Origin: Treponema sp.
Lineage (GTDB): Bacteria; Spirochaetota; Spirochaetia; Treponematales; Treponemataceae
NCBI GenBank assembly: GCA_016296205.1
Contig: JAEDJS010000002.1
Span: forward strand, 13,241-77,240
Reading direction: 5' to 3'
Length of the DNA: 64,000 nt
Part shown: positions 16,424 through 25,512 of the stretch, in pieces
How the letters are laid out: each line of letters begins with the position of its first letter
Numbering within the stretch: position 1 is the stretch's first letter
The notes under the pieces: generated by a model
Told to the model about the DNA's origin: nothing
Seen by the model: only the letters and a program-made list of their open reading frames with translations
The model's database searches: none
Program-made: the position numbers and the translations under genes

Positions 16424-17737
16424 TTATTTCACAATGTCGTCATCGTTAAAAATATCGCCACATTCTGGACAGAACTTTGGTGGATTTGCCGGATTATCTG
16501 GAACCCAACCGCATTTATCGCATTTGTAAACCATTGCACCAGCCGGTTTTTTTGCTCCACATTCCTGGCAGAATTTTCCAGTGTTTTCTGCTCCACAAGA
16601 ACATTTCCAGCTTCCAGCAGCAGGTCTTGCACTACCACACTCTGGGCAGAATTTTCCTGTTGCCATTGAACCGCATTTACATTTCCATCCATTTCCTCCA
16701 GCAGCAACGTTTCCATTTGCCTGTTGATTCTGCTGACCTAAACCAAACAACTGTGAAGCATTTGCACCACCCTGGTTCATTGCCATCCCCATGCCCATAA
16801 AACCAGCCATTGCGCCTGCAGTGTTTCCAGCAGCTGTTCTCATTGCATCTGTCTGGGCACCAACAATTCCTGCTGCGGCCATTGTTGGATCACGATAAAT
16901 TGCATCCTTCTGAATGCGTTTAATCATTTCCTGATCTTCTTCCGGCAAAGTTAAACTTGCAAGGGCAACACTTACTACAGAAATACCCCGAAGTTCATTC
17001 CATTTCTGGCTTAAAACTTCATTCATTGCTTTTTCCAGTTCTGCTGTATGTGTTACAATCTGATTTGGTCGCATCTGCAAATCACTTAGCACACCAAAAG
17101 CCGGCTGAAGAGCACTGATAAATTCTGTCTTAAGAGTTGAATCAATTGTTTCCCGAGAATAAAAATCAACTACATTACTGCAAACATTTGTGTAAAACTT
17201 AATTGGGTCAGTGATTTTATAAGTATAAATACCAGCACAACGAATAGAAACATCAACATCAAGACCAAGACGAGCATCAACTACACGGAACGGAACTGGA
17301 TTTGCAGTACCAAATTTATTATCAAGAATTTCCTTTGTATTTACGTAATAAACTCTCTGATCTTTTCCAGTGTCACCACCAAAAGTAAAACGTTTACCCA
17401 TTGTTTTAAAAGTTTCTACAAGAGCAGTTCCAAATTTTCCAGTAAACAAACTTGGTTCTGTAGAAGAATCCCATTTAAATTCACCAGGTTCTGCACAAAC
17501 TTCAACTACTTTTCCCTGTTCAACAATCAACATACACTGGCCATCTGCAACAGCAATTACTGATCCGTTTGAAATAATATTGTCTTCCCCATGAATATTT
17601 GAAGACCGTTTTGAAGTTCGTTTCTGTCCTTTTGCAACAAGCACATTCAATGGCAAAGCATCGCAATAGAAAAATTCCTTCCACTGATCTGCAAGAGTTC
17701 CACCCAAAGCACCAAGGCCTGCTTTAATCAATCCCAT
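16424..17737 (-). CDS. SPFH-domain protein with three C-terminal zinc ribbons (YdjI-like)
   Basis: A 437-residue protein of the YdjI group (also annotated virion core protein-like). Residues 1-300 are an SPFH-type region beginning GLIKAGLGALGGTLADQWKE with VVDARLGLDVDVSIRCAG. A Gly/Ala/Met/Gln-rich linker (about 300-345) follows. Then come three zinc ribbons: CKCGSMATGKFCPECG, CSCGAENTGKFCQECG and CDKCGW...FCPECG. SPFH proteins scaffold membrane microdomains. First gene of the unit; GGAG ribosome site. No pspA homologue is in the window. Confidence 0.85.
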   Translation of the reverse strand: MGLIKAGLGALGGTLADQWKEFFYCDALPLNVLVAKGQKRTSKRSSNIHGEDNIISNGSVIAVADGQCMLIVEQGKVVEVCAEPGEFKWDSSTEPSLFTGKFGTALVETFKTMGKRFTFGGDTGKDQRVYYVNTKEILDNKFGTANPVPFRVVDARLGLDVDVSIRCAGIYTYKITDPIKFYTNVCSNVVDFYSRETIDSTLKTEFISALQPAFGVLSDLQMRPNQIVTHTAELEKAMNEVLSQKWNELRGISVVSVALASLTLPEEDQEMIKRIQKDAIYRDPTMAAAGIVGAQTDAMRTAAGNTAGAMAGFMGMGMAMNQGGANASQLFGLGQQNQQANGNVAAGGNGWKCKCGSMATGKFCPECGSARPAAGSWKCSCGAENTGKFCQECGAKKPAGAMVYKCDKCGWVPDNPANPPKFCPECGDIFNDDDIVK

Positions 17738-17899
17738 TTTCTATCTCCTCTCTAAAAATGAATTTGTCCAGAAAATATTTTAACACAGTTTCTTCCACTT
17801 TTAAAACCTTTTATTTTTTTCAATTTAAATATGCTAAATTCAAATTTATAACTTTTCGTTAATTGCAATATTTCAAATTTAATGTTAACCTTTTAAATT

Positions 17900-19693
17900 A
17901 TGAATGTACCAGCAATTTTTCATCAGCCTAGCGGAACTTTCTGCTATCAATTAGACAACGACACATTGGAAATAAGTATTTTAACTGCAAAAGATGTTAC
18001 AAAAGTTCAACTTATTTGGGCAGATCCTTATTTTAAAGCAATCTGGGGCGGATGTTCCAGCCAATGGAAAGGCCAGAAAGTTAATATGGTTGAATGCAAA
18101 GAATTGGAAAATCATTATCGATGGACAACCCAAGTAGTTCCACCGGCAAAACGTGCAAAATATTATTTCAAAATTTTTTCGGGTGATCAGTCTATTAACT
18201 ACATGGAAACCGGTTTTTTAACAGATGAAGAATATAAAAATCACCGGCAGCATCACACATATTTTATTTACCCATGGATGAATCCAGCAGATACAAACTG
18301 TACCCCTAAATGGGCAGAAAACGCAGTATTTTACCAGATTTTCCCAAGTCGATTTGCACGAGGAAAAACTGATTTTATGGGGCCAGATCTGTTACCATGG
18401 CCAGAAAAAAGTCAGCCTGTTTCTTGGAAAGATGTTTATGGCGGGAACTTAACTGGAATTACAGAAAAGCTGGACTATCTGCAAGACCTGGGAATTACTG
18501 GAATTTACATGACTCCAATCAACCAGTCCTACAGTCAACATAAATACGACACAGTTGATTACACAAAAATCGATCCATCTTTTGGTACAAATGAGGATTT
18601 AAAAAAACTTGTAAAAACAGCTCACAAAAAAGGAATCAGGATTGTACTGGACGGCGTTTTTAATCACAGTGGATGGTTTTTCTTTGCATGGCAGGATGTT
18701 TTAAAAAAAGGGGAAAAATCAAAATATAAAGACTGGTATTTTATAAAAGATTACGATATTACAGTCGATAAAGACAACCCTTGGAAAATGCGGAATGCAC
18801 TTAACGGAAAATATTACTCATTTGCCTATGCCGATGGAATGCCAAAACTGAATACAAACAATCCAGAAGTTCAGCAATATTTTTTAGATGTGTGCAAAAT
18901 GTGGGTTAAGGAATACGATATTGATGGAATTCGAGTTGATGTTGGTAACGAAATTTCTCATCAATTAATTCAACTTATTCGAACAGAAATGTGCCGGCTT
19001 AAACCAGATTTTTATTTTATTGGCGAAATCTGGCACAATGCAGAAAGTTTCCTCAGGGGAACTGAATACCACACTGTTATGAATTATCCTCTGCAAGTTT
19101 CGATTATTGAATTTTTAAAAGACAAATCTGTTGACGGTAAAAAATTTGAAATCAATATTAACCGATGTTATTCAATGTATCAGAAGCAAATCAACCGAGT
19201 ACTTTTTAATCAAGTTGATACTCACGATACAATGCGCATGGTTAATCGGCTGGACAATTCTCCAGAAAAAGCAAAACAGGCTGTTACACTTTTATTCAGT
19301 ATGCCTGGAACTGCCTGTATTTATTATGGAACAGAAATTCTTCTTGAAGGCGGTGACGATCCTGATAACAGAAGATGTATGCCATGGAAAGCAATTCAAA
19401 ATGGTGACTATAAATGCGAACTTGAATTTTTTAAAAAGTTGATTGAGCTTCGCAAAACTCAGCCAGCACTGTTAAGCCACAATATGAAATTTTCTCACAA
19501 TCCGGACAATCCAAGAATTCTAAAAATTACAAAAACCTCCGACGATGGATCAGAAATTCTTGATATTTACATCAACGGCAGCCAGGAACAATGCAAAATT
19601 TCTGCAGGAACTGTATTAATTTCCAGTGGATTAAAAGGAAAAATTCTAGCTCCAGACGGTTTGGCAATTGTTAAAAAGAACAGAAAAAAATAA
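17900..19693 (+). CDS. GH13 neopullulanase/cyclomaltodextrinase-type alpha-glycosidase
   Basis: A 597-residue GH13 enzyme. Residues 1-120 are an N-terminal CBM34-like beta domain, which with the catalytic region suggests the maltogenic amylase/neopullulanase subfamily. Catalytic barrel marks: DGVFNHSG, the nucleophile Asp in GIRVDVGNE, the acid/base Glu in FIGEIWHNA, and VDTHDT with the third Asp. No signal peptide, so it acts on imported maltodextrins. No ribosome site is visible before the ATG. A weak TTGCAA-17-TAACCT promoter ends 8 nt upstream. It is followed by the TetR gene and a second GH13 enzyme. Confidence 0.9.
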   Translation: MNVPAIFHQPSGTFCYQLDNDTLEISILTAKDVTKVQLIWADPYFKAIWGGCSSQWKGQKVNMVECKELENHYRWTTQVVPPAKRAKYYFKIFSGDQSINYMETGFLTDEEYKNHRQHHTYFIYPWMNPADTNCTPKWAENAVFYQIFPSRFARGKTDFMGPDLLPWPEKSQPVSWKDVYGGNLTGITEKLDYLQDLGITGIYMTPINQSYSQHKYDTVDYTKIDPSFGTNEDLKKLVKTAHKKGIRIVLDGVFNHSGWFFFAWQDVLKKGEKSKYKDWYFIKDYDITVDKDNPWKMRNALNGKYYSFAYADGMPKLNTNNPEVQQYFLDVCKMWVKEYDIDGIRVDVGNEISHQLIQLIRTEMCRLKPDFYFIGEIWHNAESFLRGTEYHTVMNYPLQVSIIEFLKDKSVDGKKFEININRCYSMYQKQINRVLFNQVDTHDTMRMVNRLDNSPEKAKQAVTLLFSMPGTACIYYGTEILLEGGDDPDNRRCMPWKAIQNGDYKCELEFFKKLIELRKTQPALLSHNMKFSHNPDNPRILKITKTSDDGSEILDIYINGSQEQCKISAGTVLISSGLKGKILAPDGLAIVKKNRKK

Positions 19694-19717
19694 TTGTACC
19701 AAATTTTTTGATTCCTA

Positions 19718-19763
19718 TTGACAATATCTATACCGCTCAGTATATTGTATACCGAACAGTATA
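19718..19763 (+). promoter_or_regulatory. TetR gene promoter with two operator palindromes
   Basis: TTGACA (19718-19723), 17-bp spacer, TATATT (19741-19746). Two 16-bp near-palindromes overlap it: TATACCGCTCAGTATA (19729-19744, in the spacer and -10) and TATACCGAACAGTATA (19748-19763, over the start site), centres 19 bp apart. Placement fits autorepression by the TetR protein encoded next. Confidence 0.8.
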
Positions 19764-19788
19764 GAATGTTATTCAATGGAGCCAGAAA

Positions 19789-20367
19789 ATGGAATTAGAA
19801 AACGAAAACCGCACAAATATATTACAGAACGCATTAAAGCTGTTTTCTTCTAAAGGTTATGAAAACACAGGTGTTCAGGAAATTTGCCAGATTTCAGAAA
19901 TCACAAAACCAACCCTTTATTACTATTTTGGAAACAAAGTGGGAATTTTACGGGCAATTATTTCTTCTATTGGCAGTCAATACAAAATTGCAATATCAAA
20001 TGCTGCAGAATATAATCACGATCTTATTAAACATCTGGAAACCATTTTAAGAGCACAAATCAGTTTTGGCCTTCAATTCCCGGAATTTTTCAGACTCTAT
20101 GTTTCAAGTAATGCAGCACCTGTTCAATCTGAATTTTTTGAAGAATTCAAATCCTTCAGAAACAACATTAAAATCATTTACGAAAATTTATTTATTCAAA
20201 GTGTAAAAGAATTTGGAAACATGAAAGGCTGGGAAAAATTATATTCAAAAGCTTTTCAATCAATCTGCGAATCAACTGCACTTTCTGTTTTAAACAACGA
20301 ACTGGAAATTTCCGACCAGTTGATTTATCACATCATTAAAAGTTTTATTTATGGAATTGTTAACTAA
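19789..20367 (+). CDS. TetR/AcrR-family repressor of the GH13 locus
   Basis: A 192-residue TetR regulator. Residues 8-55 form the helix-turn-helix domain (ALKLFSSKGYENTGVQEI, then SEITKPTLYYYFGNKVGIL). The remaining residues are an all-helical ligand-binding domain with no obvious ligand clue. A GGAG site precedes the ATG. Matching palindromes lie in its own promoter and in front of the second GH13 gene, so it most likely represses both. A sugar or sugar-derived inducer would fit, but is inferred only from context. Confidence 0.88.
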   Translation: MELENENRTNILQNALKLFSSKGYENTGVQEICQISEITKPTLYYYFGNKVGILRAIISSIGSQYKIAISNAAEYNHDLIKHLETILRAQISFGLQFPEFFRLYVSSNAAPVQSEFFEEFKSFRNNIKIIYENLFIQSVKEFGNMKGWEKLYSKAFQSICESTALSVLNNELEISDQLIYHIIKSFIYGIVN

Positions 20368-20448
20368 TTCTCTATAATCAATATAATAATTGACCTGGAT
20401 GAAAATTTTCTCAAAGGGTCTTTTATATAAACTAAATCAATTTTAATG

Positions 20449-20464
20449 TATACCGAACGGTATG
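20449..20464. promoter_or_regulatory. third TetR operator, upstream of the second GH13 gene
   Basis: TATACCGAACGGTATG, the most symmetrical of the three sites (ACCG/CGGT arms), lies 18 bp before the GH13 start codon. It also places a spurious ATG at 20462. Confidence 0.75.
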
Positions 20465-20482
20465 TATAAACTGGAGAACAAA

Positions 20483-21847
20483 ATGAAACACAACATCACC
20501 GATTACAATTTTTACCACATTTATCCATTGGGAATGTGCGGCGCTCTAAAACAAAACGATTTTTCCCAGGCACCAGGAAATTGCATCAAAACACTTACAT
20601 CAAAAATTGATTATCTCCTGGATTTAGGAATCAACGCAATTTACATCGGCCCACTTTTTGAATCAACAGCCCACGGCTACGACACAGTTGATTACTATTG
20701 GGTAGACCGCCGTCTTGGAACAAACGATGATTTAAAAAAATTTGTTAACGTCTGCCACCAGAATAATATTTGCGTAATTTTAGACGCTGTTTTTAATCAC
20801 ACTGGCCGAGATTTTTTTGCCTTCAAAGATTTACAAAACAATGGAATGAATTCCCAATATAAAGACTGGTACAAAAATGTAAGATTTGATCAGCGTTCTC
20901 CAATGGGCGATAATTTTTCTTACGAAAACTGGGCAGGCTGCAATGACCTTGTTAAGTTGAATGTAGACAATCCTCAGGTTCAGGAACATTTATTTGGGGC
21001 CGTAGAACACTGGATAAAAACTTTTAACATCGACGGATTAAGACTTGATGCCGCAGACGTGTTGAGTCCAAATTTCATGGAAAAACTCAGCATTTTTTGC
21101 CAGCAGAAAAAACCAGATTTCTGGTTGATGGGAGAAGTAGTTCACGGCGATTACAATAACTGGGCAAAACCAGGCAGACTTGATTCTGTAACAAATTATC
21201 AGATTTACAAAAGCTTGTGGTCTGCTTTTAACAGTGGAAACATGCACGAGTTAGGTTACAATTTAAACAGAGAAGTTGGCGATGGGGGAATTTATAAAAA
21301 TTTCACACTCTACAACTTTTTGGATAACCACGACGTAAACAGAATTGCTTCAACTGTAACCAAACAGGAATATCTGTACCCATTGTATGGTCTTTTGTAC
21401 ACAATTCCTGGAATTCCAAGCATTTATTACGGCAGCGAATATGGAATAAGAGGAGTAAGAAATCAGTGGGGCGACTCAGAATTACGTCCATCTGTACCCC
21501 CTTTCTGTACCCATTTGCCAGAATTTGCCCGACCTGCAACAAATTCCAGCAGTTTACAAAAATTTATCCGCCAATTATCCACCATCAGAAAAGAATACAA
21601 GTCTGTGCGGAATGGTAATTACAAACAAATTGGAATAAATATGAAGCAGCTGGCGTTTCTTAGAAGCTATCAGGATGAGGTTGCAATAATTGCAGTAAAT
21701 AGTGATTCTTCAACACAAAAACTCTCACTGAACAATTTCCCCACCGGCAATTATTATGATGCTTTAAACGACCAGTGGTTTACATCAGAACAATTAAAAA
21801 ACATAGAAATCCCTGCTACATGGCTTAGAATTTTAATTAGGAAATAA
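20483..21847 (+). CDS. GH13 alpha-amylase-family enzyme
   Basis: A 454-residue cytoplasmic GH13 barrel enzyme. It shows DAVFNHTG, the nucleophile Asp in GLRLDAADV, the acid/base Glu in LMGEVVHGD, and FLDNHDVNR with the transition-state Asp, and ends with a short C-terminal beta domain. No signal peptide. The ATG at 20483 is chosen because a GGAGA ribosome site precedes it; the ATG at 20462 lies within the operator. Under probable TetR control together with the regulator gene. Works with the neopullulanase-type enzyme on maltodextrins. Exact specificity cannot be set from motifs. Confidence 0.9.
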   Translation: MKHNITDYNFYHIYPLGMCGALKQNDFSQAPGNCIKTLTSKIDYLLDLGINAIYIGPLFESTAHGYDTVDYYWVDRRLGTNDDLKKFVNVCHQNNICVILDAVFNHTGRDFFAFKDLQNNGMNSQYKDWYKNVRFDQRSPMGDNFSYENWAGCNDLVKLNVDNPQVQEHLFGAVEHWIKTFNIDGLRLDAADVLSPNFMEKLSIFCQQKKPDFWLMGEVVHGDYNNWAKPGRLDSVTNYQIYKSLWSAFNSGNMHELGYNLNREVGDGGIYKNFTLYNFLDNHDVNRIASTVTKQEYLYPLYGLLYTIPGIPSIYYGSEYGIRGVRNQWGDSELRPSVPPFCTHLPEFARPATNSSSLQKFIRQLSTIRKEYKSVRNGNYKQIGINMKQLAFLRSYQDEVAIIAVNSDSSTQKLSLNNFPTGNYYDALNDQWFTSEQLKNIEIPATWLRILIRK

Positions 21848-21879
21848 CAATCTGTACCTATAATCTGTACCCATAAAAT

Positions 21880-21912
21880 AGCCGTAGACCCACAAATCTA
21901 CGGCTTTTTTTT
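21880..21912 (+). terminator. intrinsic terminator of the GH13 gene
   Basis: AGCCGTAGA and TCTACGGCT pair around an 8-nt loop, followed by eight T. The T-run overlaps the arginase stop codon, so the hairpin sits between two convergent genes and may serve both. Confidence 0.9.
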
Positions 21913-22834
21913 AATATATCACGTCGCCAAACAGCCTTCCAACAAGTTCAACCGCCATTAATGCTGTCTGATTTCTTACATCCAATACAGGATTTACTTC
22001 TACAATTTCTGCACTACCAACTGTTCCTAGATTTGCCATTTCTTCCATTAACAGAAGTGCTTCCCGATAATTTAATCCCCCCGGAAGTGGAATACCTGTT
22101 CCAGGTGCATACATTGGATCCAGAGCGTCCATATCAAAACTAACATGAACAACATCGCAATGAGTTTTAAAAAACAGTTTAACCTTTTTAAGAATTTCTG
22201 CAAAACCAAGCCGATCTATATCACTCATAGTCCAAGCAGTTACCCCAGCTTGCTTCATCAATTCCCGTTCACCTTTATCAATATCTCTTAATCCAACATA
22301 GCAGATATTTTTTGGATCGATTTTAACACCTTCTTTATATAAATTCACAAGTTCTGGAATTCCATATCCTGCACTGGCACTCAAACATTGCCCATGAATA
22401 TTTCCTGTAGGAGAAGTTTCTGTTGTATTAAAATCGCCATGAGCATCAACATAAAGAATTCCCATTTTTTTCCCGCTTAATTTATATGCAGAACTTAACC
22501 CTGCAATTGTTCCCAACGCAATAGAATGGTCGCCACCAAGCACAAGAGGAAAGTCTCCATTATTTACGCAATTTTCTACAGATTGAGCAAGACTCGTACA
22601 AGCTTCTACAATAGGCCCCAAATATTTAGCCTTTGGATTTTCACCTACTTCTGCAAATTCCTGAGCCACTGCCTTACTGTCCATTTTCATAGGGCATTCA
22701 TTTTTTGTAATTTCATGGCCAAGGGATTCAATTTTCTGTCTTAATCCTGCAAGACGTATTGCACTAGGTCCCATATCACTACCATGACGGCTGGCACCAT
22801 AATCCAATGGCATTTCAAATATTTCTACATTCAT
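21911..22834 (-). CDS. rocF: arginase
   Basis: A 307-residue ureohydrolase (arginine to ornithine and urea). The manganese ligands are visible in GGDHSIALG, YVDAHGDFNT and FDMDALDPMYAPGTG. The start MPLDYGASRHGSDMGPSAIR and the length match arginases rather than agmatinases. The N-terminus and SFDMDALDP motif fit RocF. It is monocistronic and lies convergent to the GH13 gene. The ATG lacks a ribosome site and sits 6 nt after a -10 box. Confidence 0.92.
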   Translation of the reverse strand: MNVEIFEMPLDYGASRHGSDMGPSAIRLAGLRQKIESLGHEITKNECPMKMDSKAVAQEFAEVGENPKAKYLGPIVEACTSLAQSVENCVNNGDFPLVLGGDHSIALGTIAGLSSAYKLSGKKMGILYVDAHGDFNTTETSPTGNIHGQCLSASAGYGIPELVNLYKEGVKIDPKNICYVGLRDIDKGERELMKQAGVTAWTMSDIDRLGFAEILKKVKLFFKTHCDVVHVSFDMDALDPMYAPGTGIPLPGGLNYREALLLMEEMANLGTVGSAEIVEVNPVLDVRNQTALMAVELVGRLFGDVIY

Positions 22835-22840
22835 ACCTAA

Positions 22841-22869
22841 AATATAACGCTAAAAATTAAGAGAGGCAA
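22841..22869 (-). promoter_or_regulatory. arginase promoter, leaderless
   Basis: Minus strand: TTGCCT (22869-22864), 17-bp spacer, TATATT (22846-22841), then 6 nt to the ATG at 22834. Confidence 0.65.
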
Positions 22870-22970
22870 GTTCAAATTTTTATTAAATATTCAATAAAAA
22901 TCAATTTGTATATGGTTTTTTTCTATTTAATTGGTTATAATTTAAATATTCCAAATATGGGAGAAATATT

Positions 22971-24554
22971 ATGGCCAAAAGTAAAGTAAGTACAGAAAAA
23001 GAAGAAGTTAAAAAGACTTCAAAAAAAGTTGAATCAAAATCAACTGCAAAAACTAAAAAAACAAGCTCAACAACAAAATCAACTGCAAAAAGCACAAAAT
23101 CCGAAAAAGCTTCTGCAAAATCAATTGCTTCAGAAAAAACAGCAAAAATTTCCAGTGCAGAAAAAATGGAATTTGAAATTGAATGTGAAAAAATGAGCAC
23201 ACTTGTTCAGAAACAAAGAGATTTCTTTGCAACCGGAACAACAAAATCAATTTCATTTAGAAAACGTCAGCTTACTATTCTTTACAATACAATTAAAAGA
23301 CATCAGAACGATATTCTGGAAGCCCTTCGCCTTGATTTGTGTAAAGGAAAATTTGAAGCTTTTGCCTGCGAAATTGGTCTTACATTATCAGAAATTTCTC
23401 ACGTAAAACGTCACCTCAACAAATGGTCAAAACCAAAAAGCTGCCACCAGCCTATTACAACCTTACTTTCAAGTGCAAAACTTTATCCAGAACCATATGG
23501 TGTTACTTTAATCATGAGTCCCTGGAATTATCCATTCCTTCTTACTATGGAACCACTCATTGCATCTCTTGCTGCTGGTAACTGTGCAATAGTTAAACCT
23601 AGCCGTTACAGTAAATACACAAGCGAAATGCTGCAGAGAATCATTAAAGAAGCATTCAACAAGGAATATGTTTCTATTGTTACTGGCGGACACATTCAGA
23701 ATCAGGCATTACTTGAACAGAAATTCGATTACATTTTCTTTACAGGAAGCAAAACTGTTGGAAAAATCGTAATGGAAAAAGCTTCAAAATATCTTACTCC
23801 TGTTACTTTGGAATTAGGTGGAAAAAGCCCAGTAATTATTGATAAATCTGCAAACATTAAACTTGCTGCAAAAAGACTTGTCTGGGGAAAATTAATCAAC
23901 GCCGGACAAACATGTATTGCTCCAGATTACATCATGGTTCACGAATCACTTAAAAAACATTTGATTACTGCATTAAAAGAAGAAATTACAAAGCAGTACA
24001 CAGAAGAACCTTTAAACAATCCGGACTATCCAAAAATCATTAACCAGAAACATTTTGAAAGACTTAAAGGACTTGTTCCAGAAGCAAAATGTGATCCTAC
24101 AACAAACAAAATTTCTCCAACAGTTATAGACTTAGGTGAACTTGGTTCTAAAACAGCTAAATCTCATCCTCTCATGCAGGAAGAAATTTTTGGACCATTC
24201 TTCCCCATAATGAGTTACAATGATTTGAACGCTGTTATTAAACATGTTAACAGTGGGGATAAACCTCTTGCACTTTATTTATTTGCTAATAATAAAGAAG
24301 TTGAAAACAAAATAATCAAAAATATTTCCTATGGTGGAGGTTGTATTAACGACTGTATTGAACACATTATTTCAAGCAATACACCATTTGGTGGCGTTGG
24401 CGAAAGCGGAATGGGTTGCTACCACGGAAAATTTGGTTTCGACACATTCAGCCATTACAAAACAGTTATGAAAAAATCTTCAATAATTGAATTAGACATG
24501 ATTTATGGTCCCCACAAAGATGAAGTAGGAATCCTTAAATATTTCATGAAATAA
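22971..24554 (+). CDS. aldehyde dehydrogenase with Lys/Ser/Thr-rich N-terminal extension
   Basis: A 527-residue protein. Residues 1-65 are a low-complexity extension of Lys, Ser, Thr and Ala (for example SKSTAKTKKTSSTTKSTAKS). From about residue 70 it is a class 3-like aldehyde dehydrogenase: SPWNYPF, the cofactor loop FTGSKTVGK, LELGGKSPV with the catalytic Glu, and NAGQTCIAP with Cys315 as nucleophile. The usual C-terminal FGGVGESGMGCYHGK segment is present. A GGGAG ribosome site sets the start before the extension, so the tail is translated. Substrate unknown; fatty or fermentative aldehydes are typical for this class. Confidence 0.9.
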   Translation: MAKSKVSTEKEEVKKTSKKVESKSTAKTKKTSSTTKSTAKSTKSEKASAKSIASEKTAKISSAEKMEFEIECEKMSTLVQKQRDFFATGTTKSISFRKRQLTILYNTIKRHQNDILEALRLDLCKGKFEAFACEIGLTLSEISHVKRHLNKWSKPKSCHQPITTLLSSAKLYPEPYGVTLIMSPWNYPFLLTMEPLIASLAAGNCAIVKPSRYSKYTSEMLQRIIKEAFNKEYVSIVTGGHIQNQALLEQKFDYIFFTGSKTVGKIVMEKASKYLTPVTLELGGKSPVIIDKSANIKLAAKRLVWGKLINAGQTCIAPDYIMVHESLKKHLITALKEEITKQYTEEPLNNPDYPKIINQKHFERLKGLVPEAKCDPTTNKISPTVIDLGELGSKTAKSHPLMQEEIFGPFFPIMSYNDLNAVIKHVNSGDKPLALYLFANNKEVENKIIKNISYGGGCINDCIEHIISSNTPFGGVGESGMGCYHGKFGFDTFSHYKTVMKKSSIIELDMIYGPHKDEVGILKYFMK

Positions 24555-24578
24555 ATAATTCATAAGTTTAAAAATTTG

Positions 24579-24762
24579 AAAGGGTTGTCCAAGAAATTAG
24601 TAGCATAGCGTCATCCTTACGCAGATGTGTCATCCTCCCGCAGACGTGTCATCCTTACGCAGATGTGTCATCCTGAACTTGTTTCAGGATCTCTCTTGCA
24701 AAGAGATTCCGGATCAGGTCCGGAATGACAGAGGCTTAATACTTTTGGGCAACCCCTTTTTT
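24579..24762. repeat. TIR-bounded repeat element, 184 bp (copy 1)
   Basis: The ends are imperfect inverted repeats, AAAGGGTTGTCC on the left and GGGCAACCCCTTTTTT on the right. The interior has three or four 19-bp tandem units (GTGTCATCCTTACGCAGAT and variants, 24610-24670), then TCATCCTGAACTTGTTTCAGGATCT and the exact palindrome ATTCCGGATCAGGTCCGGAAT (24706-24726). The right end matches, in reverse orientation, the left end of the element at 52501 (GGGGTTG..C..AAAAG.ATTAAGCCTCTGTCATTC). It lies between two convergent genes and may terminate both. Confidence 0.75.
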
Positions 24763-25512
24763 CTATTTAAAAATTTCCTTCTTATGAAAATTGCCTAGTT
24801 CCTTTAACAAACTATCGGTAGTTAACAAAGGATTTTTTGATTTATATTCCTTCAAATCAATAGAAAACCTGTTCATGCTAAAATGCTGAAAAACTAACAA
24901 CCGTTCGTAACAACCATTTGGTAGTTCAACTAACCATCGTTTTAATTCATTTCTATACCCTAAAAACAGGCCCTTTTCCTTTAATTCACTATATCCAACA
25001 ATCCACAAACTAACGTTCGGAAGTTTACTAACCAATTCTGCAGTTTTACGAGCCATCCACAATTGGCTTTCTTCTATCAACTTTTTTACCTCAAAACTAC
25101 CGTTAGTTAATAAATATTTTAAATGTTTTGTCTTAGCAGTGTGAACCGGTGTTTTATTCAATATAATAACATTTTTTCTAAAATCTATTTTTAACTCAGG
25201 ATTATTTTTAAAAAAACTGTCCCCAAGTTTTCCAGCCTGGCCAACCAAATATTTTTGATTTTTGTCTAATTGTTCATCTTTGCCAGGATTGTCGCCAATT
25301 ACAATTAATTTGATTTCACTTTCGGCAGTAATCTCATCCAATGATTTGTTATAAACCACAGTGTGTTCAATGGAATATTCTGGAGTATCAAAAGCGGCAG
25401 CCTGTTTCTGCAAAATTTTTAACTCGTTTCCAAATTGATTTTCCCAATGGTTACAGAGTTTTTTATATTGATTTCTAAAATTGCAAAACACTTCCCATTC
25501 TAAAACAGTCAT
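24763..25512 (-). CDS. uracil-DNA glycosylase superfamily protein (divergent)
   Basis: A 249-residue protein. The segment VIGDNPGKDE followed by YLVGQAGK resembles the UDG family 4/5 motif 1 (GEAPGxxE...FVGxAG), with Asn-Pro replacing the usual residues, and QHFS near the end may be the motif 2 His-x-Ser. The N-terminal Cys set for the 4Fe-4S cluster of family 4 is not evident, so activity is uncertain. I chose the ATG at 25512, which overlaps the GNAT stop as ATGA; GTG at 25518 is the alternative. Third gene of a coupled lipoprotein-GNAT-UDG run. Confidence 0.6.
   Translation of the reverse strand: MTVLEWEVFCNFRNQYKKLCNHWENQFGNELKILQKQAAAFDTPEYSIEHTVVYNKSLDEITAESEIKLIVIGDNPGKDEQLDKNQKYLVGQAGKLGDSFFKNNPELKIDFRKNVIILNKTPVHTAKTKHLKYLLTNGSFEVKKLIEESQLWMARKTAELVSKLPNVSLWIVGYSELKEKGLFLGYRNELKRWLVELPNGCYERLLVFQHFSMNRFSIDLKEYKSKNPLLTTDSLLKELGNFHKKEIFK

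Noticed and set aside
24610..24670. Short 19-bp tandem units considered as a CRISPR array
   Set aside because: The units are contiguous without unique spacers and no cas genes are present. No CRISPR is seen anywhere in the window.
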